DNA of 32,782 bases from Actinomadura sp. KC216 (GTDB taxonomy: Bacteria > Actinomycetota > Actinomycetes > Streptosporangiales > Streptosporangiaceae), in contig NZ_SMJX01000069.1 of the NCBI RefSeq assembly GCF_004348535.1, positions 1 through 32,782 on the forward strand. Reading direction: 5' to 3'. The notes beneath the pieces were generated by a model that saw only the letters and a program-made list of their open reading frames with translations, did not search any database and was not told the origin of the DNA. Positions 24,818 to 32,782 of this stretch are shown one piece after another. Made by a program: the position numbers and the translations under genes. How positions within the stretch are numbered: the first letter of the stretch is position 1; the number at the start of each line of letters is the position of its first letter.

Positions 24818-26947
24818 GTGGACAATTCATCGGGTTCCAGCCCGCGGTTCTTCGTGGGCACGGACGTGGGCGGGACGTTCACCGACCTCGTCGTCCTGCG
24901 GGACGGGCGCCCGCCGCGGTTGTTCAAGTCGCCGACGACTCCGGACGACCGCTCCGAGGGTGTGGTGAACGCCCTGCGGCTGGCCGCCGAGTCCTTCGGG
25001 CTGGACCTTCCGGGCTTCTGCGGTGCCGTCGTCTACTTCGCGCACGGCACCACCGCGGCGACCAACGCGCTGATCGAGCGCAAGGGGGCGCCGACCGCGC
25101 TGCTCACCACCCGCGGGTTCAGCGACACCATGCTCATCCAGCGGTCGATGACCTCCTGGGTCGGCATGGGCGCCCGGACCGGCCACTACAGCGCCCGCCG
25201 CAACCCCGATCCCATCGTGGCGCGGTCGCGGATCGTGGAGATCACCGAGCGGATCGACGCCGGAGGGGCTCGCGTCGTCGCGCTGGACGAGGGCGAGGTG
25301 CGGGCGGCGCTGCGCCGGCTGCGGGACGAGGGCGTGCGGGCGCTGGCGGTGTCGTTCCTGTGGTCGTTCGTGAACGGCGCGCACGAGGAGCGCGTCGCCG
25401 AGATCATCGGTGCGGAGTGGCCGGAGGTGTACGCGACGCTGTCGCACGAGGTCGCGCCGGTGATCGGCGAGTACGAGCGGTCGGCGACGACGGTCGTCAA
25501 CAGTTATCTGGGCCCGGTCATCCGCGACTATGTCGCGAATCTTGAGGGGCGGCTGCGCGCGGCGGGGTTCACCGGCGACTTCTCGATCATGGACTCGGGC
25601 GGCGGCGTCATGCGCGCCGAGGACGCGGCGCGCCGGGCGGCGTCGATGCTCACCTCCGGGCCCGCCGGGGGCGTGCTGGCCTCGACGGCGCTGGCCGCGC
25701 GGCTCGGGCACCGCAACGTGATCACCTCGGACATGGGCGGGACCAGCTTCGACGTCGGCCTGATCATCGACGGCGAGCCGCTGGTCGAGCGGGTCGGCGA
25801 GGTCGGGGAGCTGCATCTGGCGCTGCCGCGGATCAAGGTGACCGCGATCGGCGCGGGCGGCGGGTCGCTGGCGGCCGTGGACGAGTCGGGGGTGCTCGTC
25901 GTCGGTCCGGAGAGCGCGGGGTCGGTGCCCGGCCCGGCCTGCTACGGGCGCGGCGGCGACCGTCCGACCGTGACGGACGCCGACGTGGTGCTCGGCATCA
26001 TCGACCCGGCCCGCTTCCTCGGCGGGCAGATGCCGCTGGACCGCGCGCTGGCGGAGAAGGCGATCCGCGTGCACGTCGCCGACCCGCTCGGGCTGAGCGT
26101 GGAGGACGCGGCGGCCGGCATCCGGAAGGTCGCCGACAACCAGATGGCCGACCTGCTGCGCAAGGTGACGGTCGAGCAGGGCCACGACCCGCGGGACTTC
26201 GTCGTCTACGCCTACGGCGGGGCAGGCCCCACCCATGCCTACGCCTACACCGAGGCCGCGGGCATCGCGACGCTAGTCGTCCCGCCGACCTCGACCGTCC
26301 ATTCCGCGTACGGTGCCGTGACGTCCGACCGGTACCGCGCGGTGCAGACGACGGAGGTGCACCGCACCCCGCCCGGCGCCCAGGACCCGGCCGCCCACCT
26401 GGACGCCGACGCCATCTCCGCCTCGCTTGACGCGCTCGCCGCGCAGTGCCGGATCGACCTGGACGACGATCCGCGCATCCGGCTCTCGCGGGTGGCGTAC
26501 CTGAAGTTCCGCAGGCAGTCGCACGAGCTGCCTCTCGCCGTTCCCGACGGGCCCGTCACGACCGGCGTGCTGCGGGGGCTGATCGAGGACTTCCGCGCCG
26601 CCTACGAGCGGATCTACGGCGCGGGCACCGCCCTGCTGGAGGCGGGCGTGGAGATCCACACGCTGCGCGTCGAGGGACGGGTGAAGATCACCGACGTCCG
26701 GGAGGGGCGCTACCCGGGTGCCGCCGACCCCGACGCCGCCCTCATCGGCGAGCGCGAGGTGCACTTCCCCGAGACCGGCCGGGTCGCCACCCGGGTCTAC
26801 CGCGGCGAGGGCCTCGGCGGCGGCGCCGCCCTGCGCGGTCCCGCGGTCCTGGAGTTCGCCGGCACCACCGTCGTGCTCGGCCCGAACCAGTCGCTGGCCG
26901 TCGACCACCACAGCAACCTCGTCATCGACTGCAAGGGGGAGGCGTGA
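24818..26947 (+). CDS. HyuA-type hydantoinase / ketone carboxylase ATP-binding subunit
   Basis: GTG 24818 is preceded by GGGGAGA (24809-24815) and gives 709 residues, the usual length. The N-terminal Hydant_A_N domain begins FFVGTDVGGTFTDLVVL (phosphate-binding loop, residues about 12-25). HGTTAATNALIERKGA follows, and the Hydantoinase_A domain has SGPAGGV, SDMGGTSFDVG and GAGGGSLA. The tail fits the C-terminal domain of the family. Members are N-methylhydantoinase/5-oxoprolinase alpha-type subunits and the corresponding subunits of acetone and acetophenone carboxylases, which phosphorylate their substrates with ATP. The partner gene overlaps by GTGA and carries a carboxylase-type zinc domain, so a carboxylase-like role is favoured here. 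Confidence 0.87.
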   Translation: MDNSSGSSPRFFVGTDVGGTFTDLVVLRDGRPPRLFKSPTTPDDRSEGVVNALRLAAESFGLDLPGFCGAVVYFAHGTTAATNALIERKGAPTALLTTRGFSDTMLIQRSMTSWVGMGARTGHYSARRNPDPIVARSRIVEITERIDAGGARVVALDEGEVRAALRRLRDEGVRALAVSFLWSFVNGAHEERVAEIIGAEWPEVYATLSHEVAPVIGEYERSATTVVNSYLGPVIRDYVANLEGRLRAAGFTGDFSIMDSGGGVMRAEDAARRAASMLTSGPAGGVLASTALAARLGHRNVITSDMGGTSFDVGLIIDGEPLVERVGEVGELHLALPRIKVTAIGAGGGSLAAVDESGVLVVGPESAGSVPGPACYGRGGDRPTVTDADVVLGIIDPARFLGGQMPLDRALAEKAIRVHVADPLGLSVEDAAAGIRKVADNQMADLLRKVTVEQGHDPRDFVVYAYGGAGPTHAYAYTEAAGIATLVVPPTSTVHSAYGAVTSDRYRAVQTTEVHRTPPGAQDPAAHLDADAISASLDALAAQCRIDLDDDPRIRLSRVAYLKFRRQSHELPLAVPDGPVTTGVLRGLIEDFRAAYERIYGAGTALLEAGVEIHTLRVEGRVKITDVREGRYPGAADPDAALIGEREVHFPETGRVATRVYRGEGLGGGAALRGPAVLEFAGTTVVLGPNQSLAVDHHSNLVIDCKGEA

Positions 26948-29169
26948 CCGCCACCGCGAACGCCGCCGAGACCGCCATCGATCCGATCACCTTCGAGGTG
27001 ATCCGGCATCGGCTGCTGGCCATCACCGATGAGCAGGGCGCGACGCTGGCGGCCATCTCCGGGTCCACCCATGTGGTCGAGGCCAGCGACTACAACGTCG
27101 GCCTCTACCTGCCGGACGGCTCGGTCGCCGCGATGGGGCGCACGATCCTGTCGCACGCCTCGTCCATGGCGGCGATCACCCGCTCGGTCATCCGGGACTG
27201 CGCCGGGTCGCCCGGCATCAATCCCGGCGACATGTTCATCGTGAACGACCCGTGGAAGGGCACCGTCCACGCCCAGGACGTCGGCCTCATCGCGCCGATC
27301 TTCTTCGACGGCGAGCTGCTCGCCTGGACCGGGGCGATGTGCCACATGGTGGACGTCGGCGGCATGACGCCGGGCAGCTTCTGCATCGACGCGACCGACT
27401 CCTACCAGGAGGGTCTGCAGATGCCGCCGACCAAGCTCGTCGACGGCGGCGAGGTCCGCACGGACGTGTGGAACCTGATCCTCGGCCACACCCGCATGGC
27501 GCCGACCGTCAACCTGGACCTGCGGGCGCTCGTCGGCGCGAACAACACCGCCGTCCGGGCGATGACCGCGCTGGCCGGGAAGTACGGAGCGGCGACGGTC
27601 CGGACCGTGATGGCGAACCTCATCGGCCTGTCCGAGCGGCGCCTGCGCAACCGTCTCGCGCTCCTGCCCGACGCCCGGCTGCACTCGCGCGCCTTCCTCG
27701 ACAACGACGGCGGCCTCGCCCAGTCGTCGGAGAACGCCACCTACGAGGTCGACCTGGTGCTCACCAAGCGCGGCGACACCCTGCGCTTCGACTTCTCCGG
27801 GTCGTCCCCGCAGGCCAAGGGGTACATCAACTGCGCCTACTCGGGGATGATGGCCGGGATCTCGGCGGCGCTGCTGCCGACGCTGGCGTTCGACGCGCCG
27901 TGGAACGAGGGGCTGTTCCAGCCGGTCGAGGTCGAGTGCCCAGAAGGGCTGATCTGCAACGCGGCGCGTCCGGCGGCGGTGAGCGGCGGCGCGCTGGAGG
28001 CGGGCTGGCTCGTCGAGATGACGGCGCTGGAATGCCTGTCCAAGCTCGCGGCCTGCTCCGACGAGCTGCTGCGCGAGGCCCAGGCGGGGCCCGCGGGCGG
28101 CCCCGACAAGTTCGTCCTCACCGGTGCGGGCGAGAACGGCGCCCGGCAGACCTACGTGATCATGGACTGCCTCGCCACCGGCGGCGCGGCCTACGCGCAC
28201 CGCGACGGCGCCTGGACGCAGGGCCAGCACAACATCGAGCGGCAGAAGATATCGAACGTCGAGGCCGTCGAGATGGACGCCCCGCTGCTGTACCTGTGGC
28301 GCGGCCTGGTCGCGGACTCCGGCGGCGCGGGGCGCCACCGCGGCGGCATGAGCATGGGCGCGGTCTACACCGTGCACGGCGGCCGGGACGTCACCGCGCT
28401 GAACTCCGCGCACGGCTGGGAGGTGCCCAACTCGACGGGCATCTTCGGCGGCTACCCCGGCGCGCAGAACACCCGCACCGTCGTGCACGGCAGCGATGTC
28501 AAGGCGCGGCTGGCCGCCGGGACCGTCCCGGCGGTCGAGGAGCTGTCCGGGGAGCGGCCCGTCATGCGGGGGCGGCAGGGGCTCTACCATCTCGGCGACG
28601 ACGACGTCCTGGCCACCGTGCCGCAGGCGGGGGGCGGCTGGGGCGACCCGCTCGACCGGCCCGCCGCGTCCGTCCAGGCCGACCTGGACTTCGGGGCTGT
28701 GACGCCGGACGCCGCCGTCCGCCTCTACGGGGTGGTCCTGGCGGCGGACGGCCGGGTCGACGCCGCCGCCACCGCCGCGCGCCGCGAAAGCCTGCGCGCC
28801 GGGCGCCGGGCGCAGCCCGCCGACCTGCCCCTTCCGGAGCAGCCGCGGGGCGAGCGCATCCGGATCCACCCGATGGGCGACGGGCTGGAGGTCGTCGAGT
28901 CTGGCGGGCGCCGCTGGATCGCCTGCGTCTGCGGGTGCGTCATGTCCCCGGCCGGGGAGCCCTGGCGTCCGCGCGCGGCGCGCCAGACCAGCCGCGACGT
29001 GCACGCCTTCAGCCACGCCACCCGCCTGGACGACGGTCTCGAACTCCGCGCCTACTCGTGCCCGTCCTGCGGACGGCTCCAGGCCACCGACGTGGTGCGG
29101 CGCGGCGCCCCGCACCCCGACGACATCCGCCTGCTCACCGGCCCCGAAGGCCAGGAGGAGGAGGAGTGA
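26944..29169 (+). CDS. HyuB-type subunit fused to an acetone-carboxylase gamma-like zinc domain
   Basis: GTG 26944 in a GTGA overlap gives 741 residues. The frame is open for about 500 bases upstream, but that part is shadow of hyuA. Residues 10-560 are a Hydantoinase_B domain (IDPITFEVIRHRLLAITDEQGATL, FIVNDPWKGTVHAQDV, GGGWGDPLDRP). The C-terminal 100 residues differ: RRWIACVCGCVMSPAGEPW, a middle segment with HAFSHATRLDDG, then LRAYSCPSCGRLQATDVVRRGAPHPDDI. This resembles the small gamma subunit of acetone carboxylase, with Cys661, Cys663 or Cys665, Cys706 and Cys709 as likely zinc ligands. Gamma is usually a separate protein, so this looks like a fusion. The substrate is unknown. An ATP-dependent carboxylase is the best inference. 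Confidence 0.83.
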   Translation: MTATANAAETAIDPITFEVIRHRLLAITDEQGATLAAISGSTHVVEASDYNVGLYLPDGSVAAMGRTILSHASSMAAITRSVIRDCAGSPGINPGDMFIVNDPWKGTVHAQDVGLIAPIFFDGELLAWTGAMCHMVDVGGMTPGSFCIDATDSYQEGLQMPPTKLVDGGEVRTDVWNLILGHTRMAPTVNLDLRALVGANNTAVRAMTALAGKYGAATVRTVMANLIGLSERRLRNRLALLPDARLHSRAFLDNDGGLAQSSENATYEVDLVLTKRGDTLRFDFSGSSPQAKGYINCAYSGMMAGISAALLPTLAFDAPWNEGLFQPVEVECPEGLICNAARPAAVSGGALEAGWLVEMTALECLSKLAACSDELLREAQAGPAGGPDKFVLTGAGENGARQTYVIMDCLATGGAAYAHRDGAWTQGQHNIERQKISNVEAVEMDAPLLYLWRGLVADSGGAGRHRGGMSMGAVYTVHGGRDVTALNSAHGWEVPNSTGIFGGYPGAQNTRTVVHGSDVKARLAAGTVPAVEELSGERPVMRGRQGLYHLGDDDVLATVPQAGGGWGDPLDRPAASVQADLDFGAVTPDAAVRLYGVVLAADGRVDAAATAARRESLRAGRRAQPADLPLPEQPRGERIRIHPMGDGLEVVESGGRRWIACVCGCVMSPAGEPWRPRAARQTSRDVHAFSHATRLDDGLELRAYSCPSCGRLQATDVVRRGAPHPDDIRLLTGPEGQEEEE

Positions 29170-30002
29170 TGGGACGGCTCGCGTTCGCCGCGGCGACCTC
29201 GCACGTCGGCGCGATCGTCAAGAACCCCGGCGCCGACCCGGAGGTCTCCGGGGAACTGCACGAGGCGTGGCGGAGGCTCGACGCCGAGATCGCCGCCGCC
29301 CGGCTGGACGCCGTCGTCCTCGTCGCCACCGACCATTACGAGACGTTCGGGCTGGAGAACTATCCGGCGTTCTGCCTCGGTGTTGCCGGTGAGCACGAGG
29401 GGTGGGCGGAGTTCGGCAACCCCGGCGGCAGCGTCGCCGGCCGTCCCGCCATCGCCGAGGCGCTGCTCGCGGACCTCACCGCCCGCGGGTTCGACCTGGC
29501 GCGCTCGCACACCATGGCGCTCGACCACAGCTTCATGGTCCCGCTGACCAAGCTCCCGGCGGCCGCCTCCGCCGGGGTGGTGCCGCTGTTCGTCAACTGC
29601 ACTACCCCGCCGCTGCCGACGCTGCGCCGCTGCGCGGAACTCGGCGCGGCGCTGCGGGAGGCGGTGCGGGCCCTGCCCGGCGGCGCCCGGGTCGGCGTGA
29701 TCGGCACCGGCGGCCTGTCGCACTGGGTAGGGCTGCCCCGCTTCGGCGACATCAACACCGAGTTCGACCGCCGGCTGCTGGGCCTGCTGGAGCGGGGCGA
29801 CGCAGGGGAGATCCTCGCCTGGGACGACGCCGCGATCCTGGACGAGGCCGGGAACGGCGCGCTGGAGATCCGCACGTGGCTCATCGCGGCGAGCGCGGCC
29901 GGCGGCCCGGCCCGGGTACTCGCCTACCGCCCGATGCCCGCCTGGACGGTCGGGATCGGCATCGCCGCCTTCGAGACGGACGCCGCCGGGGTGGTCGCAT
30001 GA
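29169..30002 (+). CDS. LigB-type extradiol ring-cleavage dioxygenase, catalytic subunit
   Basis: ATG 29169 in a TGATG overlap gives 277 residues. The LigB (class III extradiol) signature residues are present. His12 (ATSHVG), His56 (ATDHYETF) and Glu233 (ALEIRTWL) match the Fe(II) ligands His12, His61 and Glu242 of Sphingobium LigB. His185 (TGGLSHWVG) matches the catalytic His195. The enzyme should cleave a catechol-like ring next to a hydroxyl, with Fe(II) and O2. The LigA-like subunit follows by ATGA overlap. Because the operon also encodes a HyuA/HyuB-type enzyme and an importer, the ring substrate probably comes from an imported compound. The actual substrate cannot be read from the sequence. 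Confidence 0.85.
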   Translation: MGRLAFAAATSHVGAIVKNPGADPEVSGELHEAWRRLDAEIAAARLDAVVLVATDHYETFGLENYPAFCLGVAGEHEGWAEFGNPGGSVAGRPAIAEALLADLTARGFDLARSHTMALDHSFMVPLTKLPAAASAGVVPLFVNCTTPPLPTLRRCAELGAALREAVRALPGGARVGVIGTGGLSHWVGLPRFGDINTEFDRRLLGLLERGDAGEILAWDDAAILDEAGNGALEIRTWLIAASAAGGPARVLAYRPMPAWTVGIGIAAFETDAAGVVA

Positions 30003-30253
30003 GCATCGTCGCCCTCAACCGGCTCGCCCGGGAACTGGAGCACACGCCCGGCCTGCTCGCCCGCTACCTGGAGTCGCCGGAAACCGTCCTCGACGGGTAC
30101 CGGCTGACCGGGCCGGAGCGGCGGGCCGTGACCGCCAGGGACGCCCCCTGGCTGCTCGACGCCGGGATGAACCCCGTCGCGCTGCGCAACCTGATGGTCG
30201 TGCTCGGCGTCGCCCACCGGGACATGTACGCCGCACCGAAGGACGGCACCTGA
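29999..30253 (+). CDS. LigA-like small subunit of the extradiol dioxygenase
   Basis: ATG 29999 in an ATGA overlap gives 84 residues; the open frame upstream is shadow of ligB. The protein is all-helical, with LNRLARELEHTPGLLARYLESPETVLDGYRLTGPERRAV and DAGMNPVALRNLMVVLGV. This matches the protocatechuate 4,5-dioxygenase alpha-subunit (LigA) family. LigA covers the active site of LigB and helps to select the substrate. Its size is at the short end for the family (LigA itself is about 140 residues), closer to the LigA-like domains joined to gallate dioxygenase types. It ends one base before the ABC ATPase start. Confidence 0.78.
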   Translation: MSIVALNRLARELEHTPGLLARYLESPETVLDGYRLTGPERRAVTARDAPWLLDAGMNPVALRNLMVVLGVAHRDMYAAPKDGT

Positions 30254-30254
30254 C

Positions 30255-31799
30255 ATGGCCGTTTCCGACGCGAAGAGAACAAGCCCGAACCTGGACGCGG
30301 CGCCCGCGGAAGGCGTCCCGGTCCTGGAGCTGCGCGGGGTGCGCAAGGCCTTCGGCGGGGCGCAGGCGCTCGCGGGTGTCGACTTCACGCTGCGGACCGG
30401 GGAGGTCCACGCGGTCGTCGGCATGAACGGCGCCGGGAAATCGACCCTGGTGGAGCTGATCTGCGGCACCTTCCCCCAGGACGGCGGCGACATCGTCATC
30501 GACGGCCGCCGCCAGGGCCCGCTCACCCCGCGGCGCGCGCACGCGGCGGGGGTGAGCATCGTCCACCAGCGGCGCACGCTCGTCGGCGAGCTGAGCGTGG
30601 CGGAGAACCTGCTGCTCGGCAGGCTCCCCACCCGCGCGGGACGGGTGCTGTGGCGCAGGGCCCGCGAGGAGGCCGCCGCCGCGCTCGCCGACCTCGGCCT
30701 GGACGTCGCCCCCGGCGCGCCCGCCAGGAGCCTCGACCCGGGAGCGCAGACGCTCGTCGAGATCGCCCGCGAGGTCCACCACGGCGGCCGGGTCCTCGTC
30801 CTGGACGAGCCGACCGCCGCGCTCGGCGCCCGCGACGCCGAGCGCGTCCACGGCCTCGTCCGCACCCTGCGCGACCGGGGCACGGCCATCATCTACATCT
30901 CGCACCACCTGGACGAGGTCCTGTCCCTCGCCGACCGCGTCACCGTCATGCGCGACGGCCGGGTCGCGGCCGTCGAGGACAGGACCGCGCTCGACCTGCC
31001 CGCGCTGGTGCGGGCGATGGTCGGCGACCGGCTGGTGCGGGGCGGGCGGCCGGAGACGGCCCGGAGGCCCGGCGCCGTGGCGCTGACGCTGTCCGAACTC
31101 GCCGGCGGGCGGCTCCGGCCGTTCGACCTGGAGATCCGGGCCGGCGAGGTCGTCGCCGTCCTCGGCCCGGCGGGCGACGGCCAGTCGGAGCTGTTCGGGC
31201 TGCTCAGCGGGCTGCGCCGGGCGCGGAGCGGCACCGTCGCCGTGCGCGGCTCGGTGCTGCGGTCCGGTAGCGTCACCGCCGCCCTCGGCGCGGGGCTGCG
31301 GTGCGTGACCGGGGACAGGCTGTCCTACGGGCTCGTGCCGGGCCTCGGCGTCGACGAGAACCTCGACCTGGTCCGGCGCGGCAGGCAACGGCCGTGGCTG
31401 GTGCGCTGGCGCGACGTGCACGCCCGCGCCCGCTCGTCGCGGGAGCGCTACGGCGTCACCACGATCCAGGACGACCCGCCGGTGGCCGCGCTGTCGGGCG
31501 GCAACCAGCAGAAGGTCCTGCTGTCGGCGTGGCTCGACGGCGACGTCGCCGCCTGCCTGCTGGAGGAGCCGACCAGCGGCGTCGACGTCGCGGCCAAGGC
31601 CGACATCCACCGGATCGTGGACGGCCTCGCCGCCCGCGGGACCGCCGTCCTGCTCACCTCTTCCGACATCGACGAGGTGATCCGGCTCGCCGACCGCGTC
31701 GTGGTCGTGCGGGGCGGCCGGGCCGTCGCCGACCTCCCCATGGACCACGTAAGCCGGGATGACCTCGGCACGCTCATCGCCGGAGGAGACCAGCCATGA
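30255..31799 (+). CDS. Ribose-type (RbsA/MglA-like) ABC importer ATPase with two nucleotide-binding domains
   Basis: This 514-residue protein begins one base after the LigA stop. Domain 1 has Walker A GMNGAGKST at 56-64 and Walker B VLVLDEPT with Asp184-Glu185. Its signature is degenerate (SLDPGAQ in place of LSGGQ). Domain 2 has the degenerate Walker A usual for RbsA (GPAGDGQSEL, no Lys), a good signature LSGGNQQKV at 413-421, and an altered Walker B: LLEEPTSG, with Glu437 where Asp is expected. Together the two halves give one intact composite site. The family energises import of sugars, nucleosides and also aromatic or heterocyclic solutes. The operon suggests the last kind (inference). 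Confidence 0.9.
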   Translation: MAVSDAKRTSPNLDAAPAEGVPVLELRGVRKAFGGAQALAGVDFTLRTGEVHAVVGMNGAGKSTLVELICGTFPQDGGDIVIDGRRQGPLTPRRAHAAGVSIVHQRRTLVGELSVAENLLLGRLPTRAGRVLWRRAREEAAAALADLGLDVAPGAPARSLDPGAQTLVEIAREVHHGGRVLVLDEPTAALGARDAERVHGLVRTLRDRGTAIIYISHHLDEVLSLADRVTVMRDGRVAAVEDRTALDLPALVRAMVGDRLVRGGRPETARRPGAVALTLSELAGGRLRPFDLEIRAGEVVAVLGPAGDGQSELFGLLSGLRRARSGTVAVRGSVLRSGSVTAALGAGLRCVTGDRLSYGLVPGLGVDENLDLVRRGRQRPWLVRWRDVHARARSSRERYGVTTIQDDPPVAALSGGNQQKVLLSAWLDGDVAACLLEEPTSGVDVAAKADIHRIVDGLAARGTAVLLTSSDIDEVIRLADRVVVVRGGRAVADLPMDHVSRDDLGTLIAGGDQP

Positions 31800-32770
31800 C
31801 CGCACTGACCGCGACGAGCGAGCGCCTGCGGCTCGCCCTGCCGCCGGGCCTGTCCCGCCACCTCGGCCTGCTGGCCGTGCTCCTGATCGTCGGGGCGTTC
31901 ACCGCGCTGCGCAGCGACGTCTTCCTCACCGGCCCGAACCTGCTCAACGTGTCCCAGCAGATCGCCGTCGTCGCCGTCCTCGCGGCGGGGCTCACCCTGC
32001 TGATGACCGCAGGCGGCATCGACTTCTCGCTCGGCGCGATCGCCGCGGTGACCCACGGCGTCACCGCCCAGCTCATTGTCGCGGGCGTGAACGAGTGGGC
32101 CGCCGCCGCGCTGGCACTCGCGCTCGGCGCGGTGGTCGGCCTGGTCAACGGGATCGTGGTGACGTACCTGCGGGTCACCCCGTTCGTGGCGACGCTCGCC
32201 ACGTCCACCGTCCTCGGCGGCGCCGCCCTGCTGATCATCGACGGCAAGAGCGTGTCCATCGGCGAGGCGCTGGTGACGCTCGGGTTCGGCGAGGTGTTCG
32301 GCGTCATCCCGGCGCTGGTCGTCGTCGCGGTCGCCGTCTGCGTCGCCGCCGGACTGATGCTGCGCTGGACGGCGTTCGGCCGCAACGCCTTCGCCATCGG
32401 CGGCAACGAGCAGGCCGCCCGCCTGGCGGGCATCCCCGTCGCGCGGACCAAGCTGCTGCTCTACACCCTCGGCGGCCTGCTCGCCGGGCTCGGCGGCGTC
32501 ATGCTCGTCGCCCGGCTCGGCGCGGCCAGCCCCGGCACCGGCGGCCTGCACCTGGAGCTGACCGTGGTCGCCGCGGTCGTCATCGGCGGCACCGCCCTGC
32601 ACGGCGGCAGCGGCACCCTCGTCGGCACCGCCCTCGGCGTGCTGCTGCTCGGCGTGGTCACCAACGCCATCAACCTGCTCCAGATCGACTCCCACTACCA
32701 GGACGTGGCGCTCGGCGCCGTCCTGCTCGTCGCGGCCATCACCAACCACGTGCGCGGCCGTCCCCGCTGA
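31796..32770 (+). CDS. Ribose-type (RbsC-like) ABC importer permease
   Basis: ATG 31796 in an ATGA overlap gives 324 residues with about nine or ten hydrophobic segments, the first at about residues 22-40. Family hallmarks are LLMTAGGIDFSLGAIAAVTHG, VTPFVATLATSTVLGGAALLI, and the cytoplasmic coupling loop FGRNAFAIGGNEQAARLAGIPVARTKLLLYTL. IGGTALHGGSGTLVGTALGVLLLG lies near the end. It pairs with the preceding ATPase, probably as a homodimer. No solute-binding protein is encoded in the window. The gene stops 12 bases before the window end, so the binding protein may follow directly. Confidence 0.92.
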   Translation: MTALTATSERLRLALPPGLSRHLGLLAVLLIVGAFTALRSDVFLTGPNLLNVSQQIAVVAVLAAGLTLLMTAGGIDFSLGAIAAVTHGVTAQLIVAGVNEWAAAALALALGAVVGLVNGIVVTYLRVTPFVATLATSTVLGGAALLIIDGKSVSIGEALVTLGFGEVFGVIPALVVVAVAVCVAAGLMLRWTAFGRNAFAIGGNEQAARLAGIPVARTKLLLYTLGGLLAGLGGVMLVARLGAASPGTGGLHLELTVVAAVVIGGTALHGGSGTLVGTALGVLLLGVVTNAINLLQIDSHYQDVALGAVLLVAAITNHVRGRPR

Positions 32771-32782
32771 CCGGTTCCCAGC

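Overview
The window is very GC-rich DNA. Its genes are tightly packed, often overlap by ATGA or GTGA, and frequently start with GTG. This fits a filamentous actinomycete. The family mix would suit the Streptosporangiales (for example Actinomadura-like organisms), but no sequence here fixes the genus. No rRNA, tRNA, CRISPR array or intact transposon was seen.

Positions 1-18805 hold the distal part of an extracellular contractile injection system (eCIS, a phage-tail-like particle of the Afp/PVC/Streptomyces-CIS type) on the + strand. In order: the end of an unidentified gene, a Pvc16-like tail-terminator (DUF4255), a Pvc15-like AAA+ ATPase, an 81-residue protein, a DUF4157 protein with a possible nuclease-like region, a Pvc7-like CIS_tube-family protein, a LysM protein, a gp27-like hub, a gp5/gpV-like spike, a PAAR-like tip, a gp25-like wedge protein, two gp6/baseplate-J-like wedge proteins, a P2 gpI-like protein with a beta-helical tail, a large DUF6519/beta-helix fibre-like protein and a small helical protein. 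Sheath, tube and tape-measure genes are absent and would be expected upstream. Most genes from 113 to 13502 are joined by short overlaps. The last two genes have their own ribosome binding sites.

Positions 18855-22022 look like a glutarate/glutaryl-CoA module. A FadR-type GntR regulator and a class III CoA-transferase are on the minus strand, and a glutaryl-CoA dehydrogenase-like enzyme diverges on the plus strand. The shared promoter region holds a TGGATCCA-centred palindrome. A perfect 13-bp hairpin follows the dehydrogenase.

Positions 22023-24817 are a decayed or patchwork stretch: a TPR-like remnant, a small membrane protein, a BBE-type FAD oxidoreductase on the minus strand, and next to it a truncated TetR-like fragment with a well-formed palindromic operator.

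Positions 24818-32770 are one plus-strand operon for uptake and catabolism of an unknown small molecule. It encodes a hydantoinase/ketone-carboxylase HyuA-type subunit, a HyuB-type subunit fused to what looks like an acetone-carboxylase gamma (zinc) domain, a LigB-type and a LigA-type extradiol dioxygenase subunit, and a ribose-type ABC ATPase and permease. The window ends 12 bases after the permease, so the solute-binding protein and later pathway genes may lie beyond it.
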